Source: Magnetovibrio sp. (GTDB taxonomy: Bacteria > Pseudomonadota > Alphaproteobacteria > Rhodospirillales > Magnetovibrionaceae). Taken from it: a stretch of 19,145 nucleotides of DNA. The stretch's first letter is position 1, and each line of letters starts with the position of its first letter. Where the stretch lies: the NCBI GenBank assembly GCA_016763255.1, contig JAESUA010000032.1:1-19145 (forward strand). Reading direction: 5' to 3'. The notes under the pieces are model-generated. The model saw only the letters and a list, made by a program, of their open reading frames with translations, was not told the origin of the DNA and searched no databases. Positions 7,581 through 16,558 of this stretch are shown here, piece by piece. Made by a program: the position numbers and the translations under genes.

Positions 7581-8078
7581 GTGCCGAACGACCAACAAGA
7601 TATCGAATTCCAACTCGCCACGTACTTTCCTTATATGGTGCGCATCTTCTATCGCGATGTCAGCCAGACGGTGAAAGATGTCTACACCACCATTTTCGGT
7701 CTTTCGGTTTCCGAATGGCGCACCATGTCGGTGCTGAACGATTTTGAACCTTTATCGGCCAAGGAAATCGTCTCGCGCTCTTCCATGGACAAGGTCAATG
7801 TGTCGCGTTCCATCTCCAGCCTGCAAAGAAGGAAATACTTGGAACGCCACATCGACCCAGCGGATCGCCGTCGGGTTTTGCTGCGCCTGACCCGCCAAGG
7901 CAAACAGGTGATGATTGAGCTGATCCCCCTGGTGCAAGAAATCGAACGCGATTTGCTCAAAGGTCTCAGTGCGGTTGAGCGCGAGACCCTGGTGAAGCTG
8001 ATGCGCAAGGTGAGCCTCAACGCCCATGCCATTCAACCACCCACATCAGATGCTCAAATGAAGAAAGTTGGCACATGA
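7581..8078 (+). CDS. MarR family transcriptional regulator
   Basis: This 165-residue MarR-type winged-helix regulator has the recognition helix and wing in LSAKEIVSRSSMDKVNVSRSISSLQRRKYLERHIDPADRRRVLLRLTRQG, about residues 55-105, flanked by dimerisation helices. The start is a GTG at 7581, two bases after the hemerythrin stop, preceded by AGGGGAA. Its stop overlaps the maiA start by four bases (ATGA). Regulators of this type near aromatic-degradation genes usually repress until a phenolic ligand binds, so it probably controls the divergent region at 3827-4230. The ligand and operator are not proven. Confidence 0.9.
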   Translation: MPNDQQDIEFQLATYFPYMVRIFYRDVSQTVKDVYTTIFGLSVSEWRTMSVLNDFEPLSAKEIVSRSSMDKVNVSRSISSLQRRKYLERHIDPADRRRVLLRLTRQGKQVMIELIPLVQEIERDLLKGLSAVERETLVKLMRKVSLNAHAIQPPTSDAQMKKVGT

Positions 8079-8724
8079 TCAAGCTCTATACCTATTGGCG
8101 TTCCTCGGCTGCGTATCGGGTGCGTATCGCCTTAGCGCTTAAAAATGTGCCTTATGAAAGCGCCTATGTACACTTGGTGCGTGATGGTGGCGAGCAACTC
8201 AAATCTGAGTATGATGCCATCAACCCGCAACATTTGGTTCCGGCCTTGGAGCTCGACGACGCCACCGTGCTGACCCAATCCATGGCGATTTTGGAATATC
8301 TCGAAGACGCTTACCCGGACCAGCCCTTGCTGCCCAAAGATGCCAAGGCAAAAGCCCGCGTGCGGGCTCTGTGCCAAGCGGTGGCCAGCGACATGCATCC
8401 GCTCAACAATTTGCGGGTGCTGTCTTATCTCAGCAAAACGCTCAACATTGACGGCGACCAAAAATCCACATGGTACCACCATTGGATCAACATCGGATTT
8501 GAAGGCCTCGAACAGCTTTTGGCGCGCTCAACAGATACCGGCGAATTTTGCCACGGCTCCACACCAACCTTGGCGGATGCTTGTCTTATTCCCCAACTTT
8601 ATAACGCGCGGCGCTTTAAAGTGGATTTAAGCCCTTATGCGCATATTCAACGCATTGAAGCCGCCTGCCAAGACCACCCAGCCTTTGTCGCCGCGGCCCC
8701 ACAAGCACAAGGAGACGCCACACC

Positions 8725-8728
<4 letters not shown>
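8075..8728 (+). CDS. maiA: Maleylacetoacetate isomerase (zeta-class glutathione transferase)
   Basis: This 217-residue enzyme uses glutathione to isomerise maleylacetoacetate to fumarylacetoacetate. The signature SSAAYRVRIAL near residues 10-20 contains the catalytic Ser pair of zeta GSTs. NPQHLVPALELDD and the glutathione-binding TQSMAILEYLED follow, then the all-helical domain with SDMHPLNNLRVL and PTLADACLIPQLYNARRF. Length and motifs fit the family well. It overlaps the MarR gene by 4 bp and the acetoacetyl-CoA synthetase gene by 4 bp, so it is part of one operon. Together with the FAH gene it supports a homogentisate-type pathway; a maleylpyruvate isomerase role is a weaker alternative. 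Confidence 0.92.
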
Positions 8729-10680
<1,952 letters not shown>

Positions 10681-10735
10681 TCTCATAATCATGTGACACC
10701 ACACAGCATTATGCATGGCTGAATTCGTGTCATAT

Positions 10736-10751
10736 TGGCACGCAGTTTGCT
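10736..10751 (+). promoter_or_regulatory. Sigma-54 promoter of the response-regulator gene
   Basis: TGGCACG-CAGT-TTGCT is an essentially perfect sigma-54 site: GG at 10737-10738 and GC at 10749-10750 have the required 12-bp register. Transcription would start near 10762, about 90 bp before the ATG. A near-match to the enhancer palindrome seen at 14481-14611 (TGTCA-TAT-TGGCA, 10728-10740) overlaps the -24 box. The inverted pair TGACAC/GTGTCA lies at 10694-10699 and 10727-10732. Confidence 0.82.
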
Positions 10752-10854
10752 ATGCTATCATTGTGATGTGTGGCGGAACGCCTTTTCTCGCATTATGCGA
10801 TTTGGGGGCGTTCACGAAAGCCTTATGGGGGGACTTGAAAAAGGACCGTTCACC

Positions 10855-12258
10855 ATGAAGCATGAGCTCCCTGATATGGCGTTGCTGCTGGTCGAAGATT
10901 CCCAGCCCATGGCGCATGTGTATCAAGAATATCTGCGTCCAGAACCCTACGATGTCACCCATGTGGACACCGGTCGAGGGGCGTTGGATGTGCTTCGTCA
11001 TTCGCCGCCACGGGTGGTCTTACTGGACCTTAAACTTCCGGACATGGATGGTCTGGATATTCTTTATGAAATTGGTGCAATGGAACTGGACTGCACGGTG
11101 ATCGTCATCACCGCCAACGGTTCGGTCAAAACCGCAGTCGATGCCATGCGGCGCGGCGCGGCGGATTTTTTAGTCAAACCATTCAACGCCGATCGCTTGA
11201 TCGTGACCTTAAACAACGCCTTGGAAAAACAAGAGCTGTCTGACACCGTCAAAACCATCTGCGATGAACGCACTACATTTTGCGGTTTCATCGGATCTTC
11301 GCTGCCCATGCAAGCCGTTTATCGCATCATTGAAGAAGCCGCCCCCAGCAAGGCCAGTGTGTTCATCACCGGTGAATCCGGTACTGGCAAAGAAGTCTGT
11401 GCTGACGCCATTCATCAAAAAAGCCAACGCAAAAACAAACCCTTTATCGCCTTAAACTGCGCCGCAATTCCCAAAGATTTGATGGAAAGTGAAATTTTCG
11501 GCCATATCAAAGGGGCGTTCACCGGGGCCATGAAAGATCGCACAGGCGCGGCCCAAGAAGCCGACGGCGGAGTTTTATTTCTTGATGAAATTTGCGATTT
11601 AGATTTAAACCTGCAAGCCAAATTGCTGCGATTTATCCAAACCGGAACGATCCAAAAGCTGGGCGGCAACACCCCACAACAAGTCGACGTACGCATCATC
11701 TGTGCCACCAACAAATCACCTTGGGCGGAGGTCGAAGCCGGGCGGTTTCGCGAAGATCTGTACTTTCGCCTGCACGTGATCCCGATGGAATTGCCTGCGT
11801 TGCGCGTACGCGGCGACGACATCATGGAACTGGCCGAGCATTTTTTGAAAAAGTATGCCGCAGAAGAAGGCAAACCATTTGAAGGCTTCGAAGCGCCCGC
11901 CGAAGACGTTTTGCGCAATCATGCATGGCCCGGAAATGTTCGCGAATTGCAAAATATCATCCGCAACATGGTGGTTTTAAACACCGATAACTTTATCACC
12001 AATCACATGATGCCGGCACAATTGCAGACCACGGCAGCAACCGCCGCGCCAATCGCGGATGCATCCATTGCCCCGCCAATGATCCACCCTGCACCGCTGG
12101 TGATTAAACCAATGAAAGAAGTAGAATGGGATTACATTCAAGAAGCCTTGGCATTGTGCGGCAACAATGTGCCCAAAGCTGCGGCACTCTTGGACATCAG
12201 CCCCTCAACAATATATCGGCGCATTCGTGAGTTCAGCCCCCGGCATGCGGCACAGTAA
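10855..12258 (+). CDS. LuxO-like sigma-54-dependent response regulator
   Basis: This 467-residue NtrC-class activator has three parts. The receiver is at about 9-120, with acidic pair Glu14-Asp15, phosphoacceptor Asp58 ([13 protein letters not shown]), Thr86 (VITA) and Lys108 (VKPF). The AAA+ domain is at about 144-375, with Walker A GESGTGKE 173-180, an intact sigma-54 contact loop GAFTGA 220-225 and Walker B LFLDEI 241-246. A Fis-type helix-turn-helix is at about 424-460. The receiver-AAA linker and [38 protein letters not shown]-type sequence resemble Vibrio LuxO closely. The start is the ATG at 10855, chosen for AAGGA 9 nt upstream; longer frames lack a good site. It is the natural candidate to drive the sigma-54 promoters upstream of itself, manC and the dehydrogenase. 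No histidine kinase is adjacent. Confidence 0.92.
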   Translation: [467 protein letters not shown]

Positions 12259-12273
12259 TATTATTGTGCCGCA
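12246..12273. terminator. Palindrome at the convergent gene ends, possible bidirectional terminator
   Basis: TGCGGCACA (12246-12254) and TGTGCCGCA (12265-12273) are perfect inverted repeats around TAATATTA. The stop codons of both convergent genes lie in the central TAATATTA. The GC-rich arms with an AT-rich centre form a stable hairpin in either transcript, but no long T-tract follows, so termination strength is uncertain. Confidence 0.6.
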
Positions 12274-12851
12274 CGCGATGTGATGGGCGTGAACAAAAGC
12301 CCGTGTGGAGCGGCCAGCCGCAAGGCCGCGATGTGATACAAAAGTTTCACTTCGCCTGCAGCTGCACAGTGGCTCATGTCTTTCCATGACTTCAGTTCTA
12401 GAGCCATACTTTCCAGGTCGCCCGACGCCGGTGTGCGGGCCGCAAACGCCCCTCGGGCACTGAAAAAATGCCCCCGTCCGGCACCCAGGTTGCCATGCAC
12501 GGTGAACGAACCAAGGTGGTGCCACGTCGGTGCCGCATAGCCCGTTTCTTCCAAAAGTTCCCGCTGCACAGCATTTATTGGGGGCTCACCTTTATCCACC
12601 ATGCCGCCGGGAAAGGTTAGCGAGACATCGCGCAGGCCATGTTTGTACTGGCGCAGGCAGATGACCTTTTCGTTAACCGTTTCAGCGACCACCACAACAA
12701 AATCCGGCAACGTCAGTTGGTGGTAATCTTTCACCACATGACCGCTGTCGGTTTCAACCGTTTCCAAGGCGACCTCCATCCACGGGTCGGCCTTATAGAC
12801 AACCCGACGGTCAAGCACGTCCCAAAGGGGACCGGTATGAGATTTTTTCAT
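12261..12851 (-). CDS. Nudix hydrolase, NudK/ADP-ribose pyrophosphatase-like
   Basis: This 196-residue protein has a complete Nudix box at residues 83-105: GMVDKGE, seven residues, then RELLEETGY. The fold cleaves nucleoside diphosphates linked to another group, using Mg2+ held by the REXXEE glutamates. I use the ATG at 12849-12851. It overlaps the manC stop in a TGATG and has GGAG 8 nt upstream, whereas the frame could otherwise extend through three GTG codons. Coupling to manC suggests a sugar-nucleotide substrate such as GDP-mannose, or turnover of ADP-ribose or GDP-sugars; this is inferred from context. The stop is 2 bp from that of the convergent regulator gene. Confidence 0.88.
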   Translation of the reverse strand: MKKSHTGPLWDVLDRRVVYKADPWMEVALETVETDSGHVVKDYHQLTLPDFVVVVAETVNEKVICLRQYKHGLRDVSLTFPGGMVDKGEPPINAVQRELLEETGYAAPTWHHLGSFTVHGNLGAGRGHFFSARGAFAARTPASGDLESMALELKSWKDMSHCAAAGEVKLLYHIAALRLAAPHGLLFTPITSRAAQ

Positions 12852-14317
12852 CACCACCACTCCGCCGCATGGGCCGCATCGATGCGGCCATAGATATCAT
12901 CAAGCCGCACGATATCGTCTTCACCCAAATAATCGCCATATTGAACTTCGATCAGGTGCAAGGGTTGCTCGCTAAGATTGGCCAAACGGTGGATCGCTTC
13001 AACGGGGATATAGACGAATTCATTTTCATACATTATTTTGGTTTCTTCACCGACGGTGACTTGTGCCTCACCGCTGACGATGATCCAATGTTCGGCGCGA
13101 TGATGGTGGTATTGCGCCGACAACTTTCCACCGGGATCAACAACGATGTGTTTGACCTGATGCATGCCGCCATGATGGATGCCTTGATAGGTTCCCCACG
13201 GACGATGCACACAGGCCTGATGATCGGCCTCTACTTGATTGCGATGGCGCAAACGTTCAACGATATTTTTGACGTCTTGGGCATGATCTTTGGGCGCAAT
13301 CAGAACCGCATCGACGGTGTCGATCACCACGTAGTCTTCAAGCCCGATGGCGGCGATGACACGGCCGCATTCGCTGCGCACGTATGTATCGGTGCAATCT
13401 TGCAACACGACCTTATCATCACATTGATCCGCATCTGCCAAGTCGGCAAGGGCGGTCCACGATCCGACGTCACTCCAGCCAAAATCACCACGCACCATGG
13501 CGGCGCGCTGGGTGTGTTCCATCACCGCATAATCAATCGAGATGTCTTTTGCCATGGCAAATGATTTTGCCTCAGGACACATCATGCCACCGCCGCGCCG
13601 ACCACGTTCGATGGCCGTTTTGCAGGCATCAACGATGCCGGGGTGATGCTGTTCCAATTCCGCCAGATAACGTGAGGCCTTGAACAAGAACATGCCACTG
13701 TTCCAATGATAGGATCCGTCATCGATATACGCTTGTGCTGTTTCGCGGTTCGGCTTTTCCACAAAGTTTTGCACTTTGTATCCCTGCTCCACACCCTTAA
13801 GCGGGGGGCCTTCGTGGATGTATCCAAATCCAGTTTCGGGACGGATGGCTTTCATGCCAAAGGTCACCAGATAGCCCCGCTGCGCCGCAATCACCGCTTC
13901 AGCCACACAAGCATGAAAACGAGATTTACTTTCCAGAACATGATCGGATGGCATCACCAGCATCAAGGCATCTGGGTCATGTTGGGCTAAACTCAACGCC
14001 GCCAATGCAATCGCCGGGGCCGTATTGCGCCGCACCGGCTCCATGATCACCAGACTGGCATCTTGTTTGATTTCCTTAATTTGGTGCTCCACCAAAAAAC
14101 GAAAATCCTCTCCCGTCAGATAGGTTGGGGCGGCGTAACAACTGCGATCGCCAACCAACAATGCGGTGTCTTGCAACATGGTACGCTGGGTCACCATGGC
14201 CAGGAATTGCTTCGGCAAATCCGCGCGCGAAACCGGCCACAGCCGTGTACCCGCACCACCACACAAGATCACGGGGTGAACAATCACTTTATTGTTTGAG
14301 GGCTTTTTGCGCGCCAT
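12851..14317 (-). CDS. manC: Mannose-1-phosphate guanylyltransferase / mannose-6-phosphate isomerase (bifunctional)
   Basis: The product is 488 residues. The N-terminal nucleotidyltransferase makes GDP-mannose from GTP and mannose-1-phosphate; its signature GGAGTRLWPVSRADLPKQF is at residues 20-38, with FVEKPNRE further on. The C-terminal type II cupin isomerises fructose-6-phosphate and mannose-6-phosphate, with RPWGTYQGI, a His-rich metal site (SAQYHHHRAEHWIIVSGEA) and VYIPVEAIHRLAN. This is the AlgA/ManC/XanB architecture at normal length. I chose the ATG at 14315-14317, after AGGAG at 6 nt spacing; the longer frame to 14395 crosses the promoter. It precedes the Nudix gene with a 1-base overlap and diverges from the dehydrogenase. 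It supplies GDP-mannose to that enzyme. Confidence 0.95.
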   Translation of the reverse strand: MARKKPSNNKVIVHPVILCGGAGTRLWPVSRADLPKQFLAMVTQRTMLQDTALLVGDRSCYAAPTYLTGEDFRFLVEHQIKEIKQDASLVIMEPVRRNTAPAIALAALSLAQHDPDALMLVMPSDHVLESKSRFHACVAEAVIAAQRGYLVTFGMKAIRPETGFGYIHEGPPLKGVEQGYKVQNFVEKPNRETAQAYIDDGSYHWNSGMFLFKASRYLAELEQHHPGIVDACKTAIERGRRGGGMMCPEAKSFAMAKDISIDYAVMEHTQRAAMVRGDFGWSDVGSWTALADLADADQCDDKVVLQDCTDTYVRSECGRVIAAIGLEDYVVIDTVDAVLIAPKDHAQDVKNIVERLRHRNQVEADHQACVHRPWGTYQGIHHGGMHQVKHIVVDPGGKLSAQYHHHRAEHWIIVSGEAQVTVGEETKIMYENEFVYIPVEAIHRLANLSEQPLHLIEVQYGDYLGEDDIVRLDDIYGRIDAAHAAEWW

Positions 14318-14341
14318 GATGAGCTCCTGCTTGGTTGATTC

Positions 14342-14350
14342 GGGGGGGGG
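14342..14350. repeat. Nine-G homopolymer in the manC leader
   Basis: Nine consecutive G (C in the manC mRNA) lie between the predicted sigma-54 start site near 14368 and the manC ribosome-binding site. Such a tract is prone to length change, both in replication and in sequencing. No direct effect can be read from sequence. Confidence 0.6.
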
Positions 14351-14379
14351 CGGATAAACACCGTCCCGGACCCACAGGG

Positions 14380-14394
14380 GCAACGGCTGTGCCA
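14380..14394 (-). promoter_or_regulatory. Sigma-54 promoter of manC
   Basis: On the minus strand the sequence TGGCAC-AGCCG-TTGC is a near-perfect -24/-12 site with the correct 12-bp GG-to-GC register. It is placed about 65 bp before the manC ATG, with a predicted start near 14368. No competing sigma-70 promoter of comparable quality was seen between it and manC. Confidence 0.78.
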
Positions 14395-14480
14395 AAGCCG
14401 CAGATCAGCAACAAAACACATTAAAACAACCCACTAACCTCAGCAGGCCAGTACCAACGGCATTCTTATATGGTTAAGAT

Positions 14481-14611
14481 TGTCAGATTGACCCGCATCC
14501 AGATAAAAAAGCCAAAGCCCTGTCAAATTGATGTTGGGAGGTTGATGGATGGTCTCGACACAATGCGGGTCAACTTGACACATCCCCCCCAGCGAGCCTG
14601 TCAAACTGACA
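14481..14611. promoter_or_regulatory. Array of four TGTCA-N3-TGACA palindromes, putative shared enhancer
   Basis: Four 13-bp sites lie at 14481 (TGTCAGATTGACC), 14521 (TGTCAAATTGATG), 14568 (GGTCAACTTGACA) and 14599 (TGTCAAACTGACA, a perfect palindrome). Start-to-start distances are 40, 47 and 31 bp. Site centres span roughly 105-225 bp upstream of the rightward sigma-54 start and 120-240 bp upstream of the leftward one, the usual range for a sigma-54 activator. The bound protein is unknown; the LuxO-like regulator at 10855 is the obvious candidate. Confidence 0.65.
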
Positions 14612-14684
14612 CGGTGCGCCGAGCCCTGCCGGGGCCAAGATTATAATTCATTGATAACATTGCATATTCAAACACACGCCAGCT

Positions 14685-14699
14685 TGGCATGGCTTGTGC
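14685..14699 (+). promoter_or_regulatory. Probable sigma-54 promoter of the GDP-mannose dehydrogenase operon
   Basis: TGGCATG-GCTT-GTGC keeps the essential GG (14686-14687) and GC (14698-14699) in a 12-bp register, with two departures from consensus at weaker positions. The predicted start is near 14711, about 29 bp before the ATG with the ribosome-binding site in between. It is weaker by match than the other two sigma-54 sites in the window. Confidence 0.62.
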
Positions 14700-14739
14700 G
14701 GCTAAGGTTTCGGGTTTTCTTAAAAATGGAGTATCCGAT

Positions 14740-16524
14740 ATGAGCGCCGTCGAACATAAAATACAGTCCCAAAAAGCCAACGAGTTGTTTGAGCTGTTAA
14801 GTGAACACAAAAACAAATCCGTTTTAAGCATTTTTGGCCTTGGTTATGTGGGCGCTGTTTCAGCGGCCTGCTTCGCCGACCTCGGCCACTCCGTAATTGG
14901 CGTCGACCCGGACCAAAACAAAGTCGACACCATCAATCAGGGCCAATCGCCCATCGTCGAAGAAGGTTTGGCCGAGCTGCTCACCAAGGGTGTACGCACC
15001 GGCCTTTTGAAGGCCGACATCGACCCACACAGCGCCGTCATCAATTCCGACATTTCATTTGTCTGCGTCGGCACCCCTTCGACGCCTGACGGTGGATGTG
15101 ACCTGACTTACCTCAAAGCTGTGTCCGCTGAAATCGGCACGGCCCTGAAAAATAAAGATGGCTATCACGTGATTGTTTATCGCTCCACCGTACCGCCGGG
15201 AACCACCAACAATATTTTGCGCCCGATCATCGAACAAACATCCGGCAAGCGCGCGGGCAAGGACTTCGGACTGTGTTTTCATCCCGAATTTTTACGTGAA
15301 AGCTGCGCCATTGCCGATTTCCACGAGCCCCCAAAAACGGTTATCGGCGCGCAAGATACCCACAGCGCACACACCCTTGCCAAGCTCTATGACGGCATCG
15401 ATGACAACATCATCAACACCTCCATCGAAGTGGCCGAAATGGTCAAGTACACCGATAATACCTGGCACGCCCTGAAGGTTTCGTTCGCCAATGAAATCGG
15501 CAAACTGGGCCGTGCACTGGGCGTTGATAGTCACGAGGTGATGAATGTGTTCTGCCGCGATACCAAGCTCAACCTGTCTTCGTATTACATGAAACCAGGT
15601 TTTGCATTTGGCGGGTCATGCCTGCCCAAGGATGTGCGCGGCATCAACCATTTGGCCCAAGAAAATGGCGTGAAGATGCCGATCATCGGATCGATCATCG
15701 AAAGCAACACCGCCCAAATCGAACATGCCGCACGCATGATCATGGAATGGGGCGACGGACGCGTGGGTTTTTTGGGACTGACCTTCAAGGCCAACACAGA
15801 CGATTTACGCGAAAGCCCGGTACTGGAATTGCTGTCGATCATTCACCGCCTGGGCCGCGACATCAGCATTTACGACCCCAACTTAGATCTCGATACCGCC
15901 CTGCGTCATCATCTCATGCACAGCCGCCACGCGGGCGAAAGTGTTGAAAAATTAATGACTGATTTGCCCAATATGGTGCGCACCAGTGCGGCCTCCATCC
16001 TGGCCAGTTGTTCAACAATCGTCGTATCCCACAATACCCCGATGTTCCAACAGGCTGCCCTCCACCGCCGCCCGGAGCAACACGTCATCGATCTGGTGCG
16101 TGCCTTCGAAGGCACCGGCCTTGCCGATGAAGTCTTGGCCGCGGGAATGAACGACTATCTGCAAAAACCGGTGCATGCGCTGGAACTGACCAATATGGTG
16201 CGCAAATGGGCGCCACATCAGCGCAGCCAACGCATTTTGTTGGCTGAAGACGATTTGGCGCTTGGCCAAGTGACCCGCGCCAAATTGGAAAAAGCCGGCT
16301 GCATCGTCGATGTGGTGCGCGATGGCCGCAACGCCGCTTACGCCGCACGCGAAGCCGACTATGACCTTATCTTCATGGACATTTCCATGCCCAACATGGA
16401 TGGCATCGAGGCGACCAAAATTATCCGCTCTCACCACGGATTGCGATCTGGCGTACCCATCGTGGCCCTGACCGCACTCGCCACCCCAGAACTAAGCGAA
16501 ACCTATCACGGCATTTGCTGGTGA
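14740..16524 (+). CDS. algD: GDP-mannose 6-dehydrogenase (AlgD type) with an in-frame permuted receiver-domain insertion
   Basis: The product is 594 residues. AlgD oxidises GDP-mannose to GDP-mannuronate with two NAD+. Visible elements are the NAD motif GLGYVGAVSAACFADLGHSVIGVD, CVGTPSTPDG, YRSTVPPGTT, the AlgD-typical DNTWHALKVSFANEIGKLGRALG, catalytic Cys294 in GFAFGGSCLPKD, and GLTFKANTDDLRESPVLEL. The protein ends ETYHGICW; AlgD also ends GICW. Between VIDLVRAFEGTG and that end lie about 124 extra residues (461-584) that are receiver-domain sequence in permuted order: the C-terminal part with Lys476 (DYLQKPV), then the N-terminal part with Asp504-Asp505, phosphoacceptor Asp547 (FMDISMPNMDG) and Thr578 (VALTA). 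Without it the enzyme is about 470 residues. The start at 14740 follows TGGAG by 8 nt; an upstream in-frame ATG at 14689 overlaps the promoter. Confidence 0.9.
   Translation: MSAVEHKIQSQKANELFELLSEHKNKSVLSIFGLGYVGAVSAACFADLGHSVIGVDPDQNKVDTINQGQSPIVEEGLAELLTKGVRTGLLKADIDPHSAVINSDISFVCVGTPSTPDGGCDLTYLKAVSAEIGTALKNKDGYHVIVYRSTVPPGTTNNILRPIIEQTSGKRAGKDFGLCFHPEFLRESCAIADFHEPPKTVIGAQDTHSAHTLAKLYDGIDDNIINTSIEVAEMVKYTDNTWHALKVSFANEIGKLGRALGVDSHEVMNVFCRDTKLNLSSYYMKPGFAFGGSCLPKDVRGINHLAQENGVKMPIIGSIIESNTAQIEHAARMIMEWGDGRVGFLGLTFKANTDDLRESPVLELLSIIHRLGRDISIYDPNLDLDTALRHHLMHSRHAGESVEKLMTDLPNMVRTSAASILASCSTIVVSHNTPMFQQAALHRRPEQHVIDLVRAFEGTGLADEVLAAGMNDYLQKPVHALELTNMVRKWAPHQRSQRILLAEDDLALGQVTRAKLEKAGCIVDVVRDGRNAAYAAREADYDLIFMDISMPNMDGIEATKIIRSHHGLRSGVPIVALTALATPELSETYHGICW
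16120..16491 (+). other. Circularly permuted receiver (REC) domain inserted in the AlgD-type gene
   Basis: This 372-bp segment (124 codons) encodes the tail of a receiver domain (LADEVLAAGMNDYLQKPVHALELTNMVRKW), a linker, then the head of a receiver (RILLAEDD to GVPIVALTALATPE). Joining the end to the beginning gives LATPELADEVLAAGM, with 13 residues between ALTA and GM, the same spacing as ordinary receivers. It therefore equals one complete domain, or one period of a tandem receiver array, cut in the helix after beta-4. Breakpoints are uncertain by several residues because the native dehydrogenase sequence here is not known to me. Confidence 0.8.
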
Positions 16525-16558
16525 AAATGGTCACGCTTTTTTACAAAGGATATGTGCA

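Noticed and set aside
10735..10854. N-terminal extension of the response regulator from 10735
   Set aside because: It begins inside the sigma-54 promoter and encodes no receiver sequence; AAGGA precedes the ATG at 10855.
12869..13564. Rightward 231-codon frame antisense to manC
   Set aside because: Low-complexity His/Ile/Asp-rich composition typical of an antisense shadow.
14318..14395. N-terminal extension of manC (MAQPLPLWVRDG...)
   Set aside because: It crosses the predicted sigma-54 promoter and the G9 tract and is not part of the guanylyltransferase fold; the ATG at 14317 has AGGAG.
14581..14590. TTGACA in the third palindrome as a sigma-70 -35 box
   Set aside because: No suitable -10 element lies 16-18 bp downstream, and the motif recurs as a palindrome four times.
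14689..14739. Longer start for the GDP-mannose dehydrogenase at the ATG at 14689
   Set aside because: It lies inside the sigma-54 -24 element and lacks a ribosome-binding site; the ATG at 14740 has TGGAG at proper spacing.
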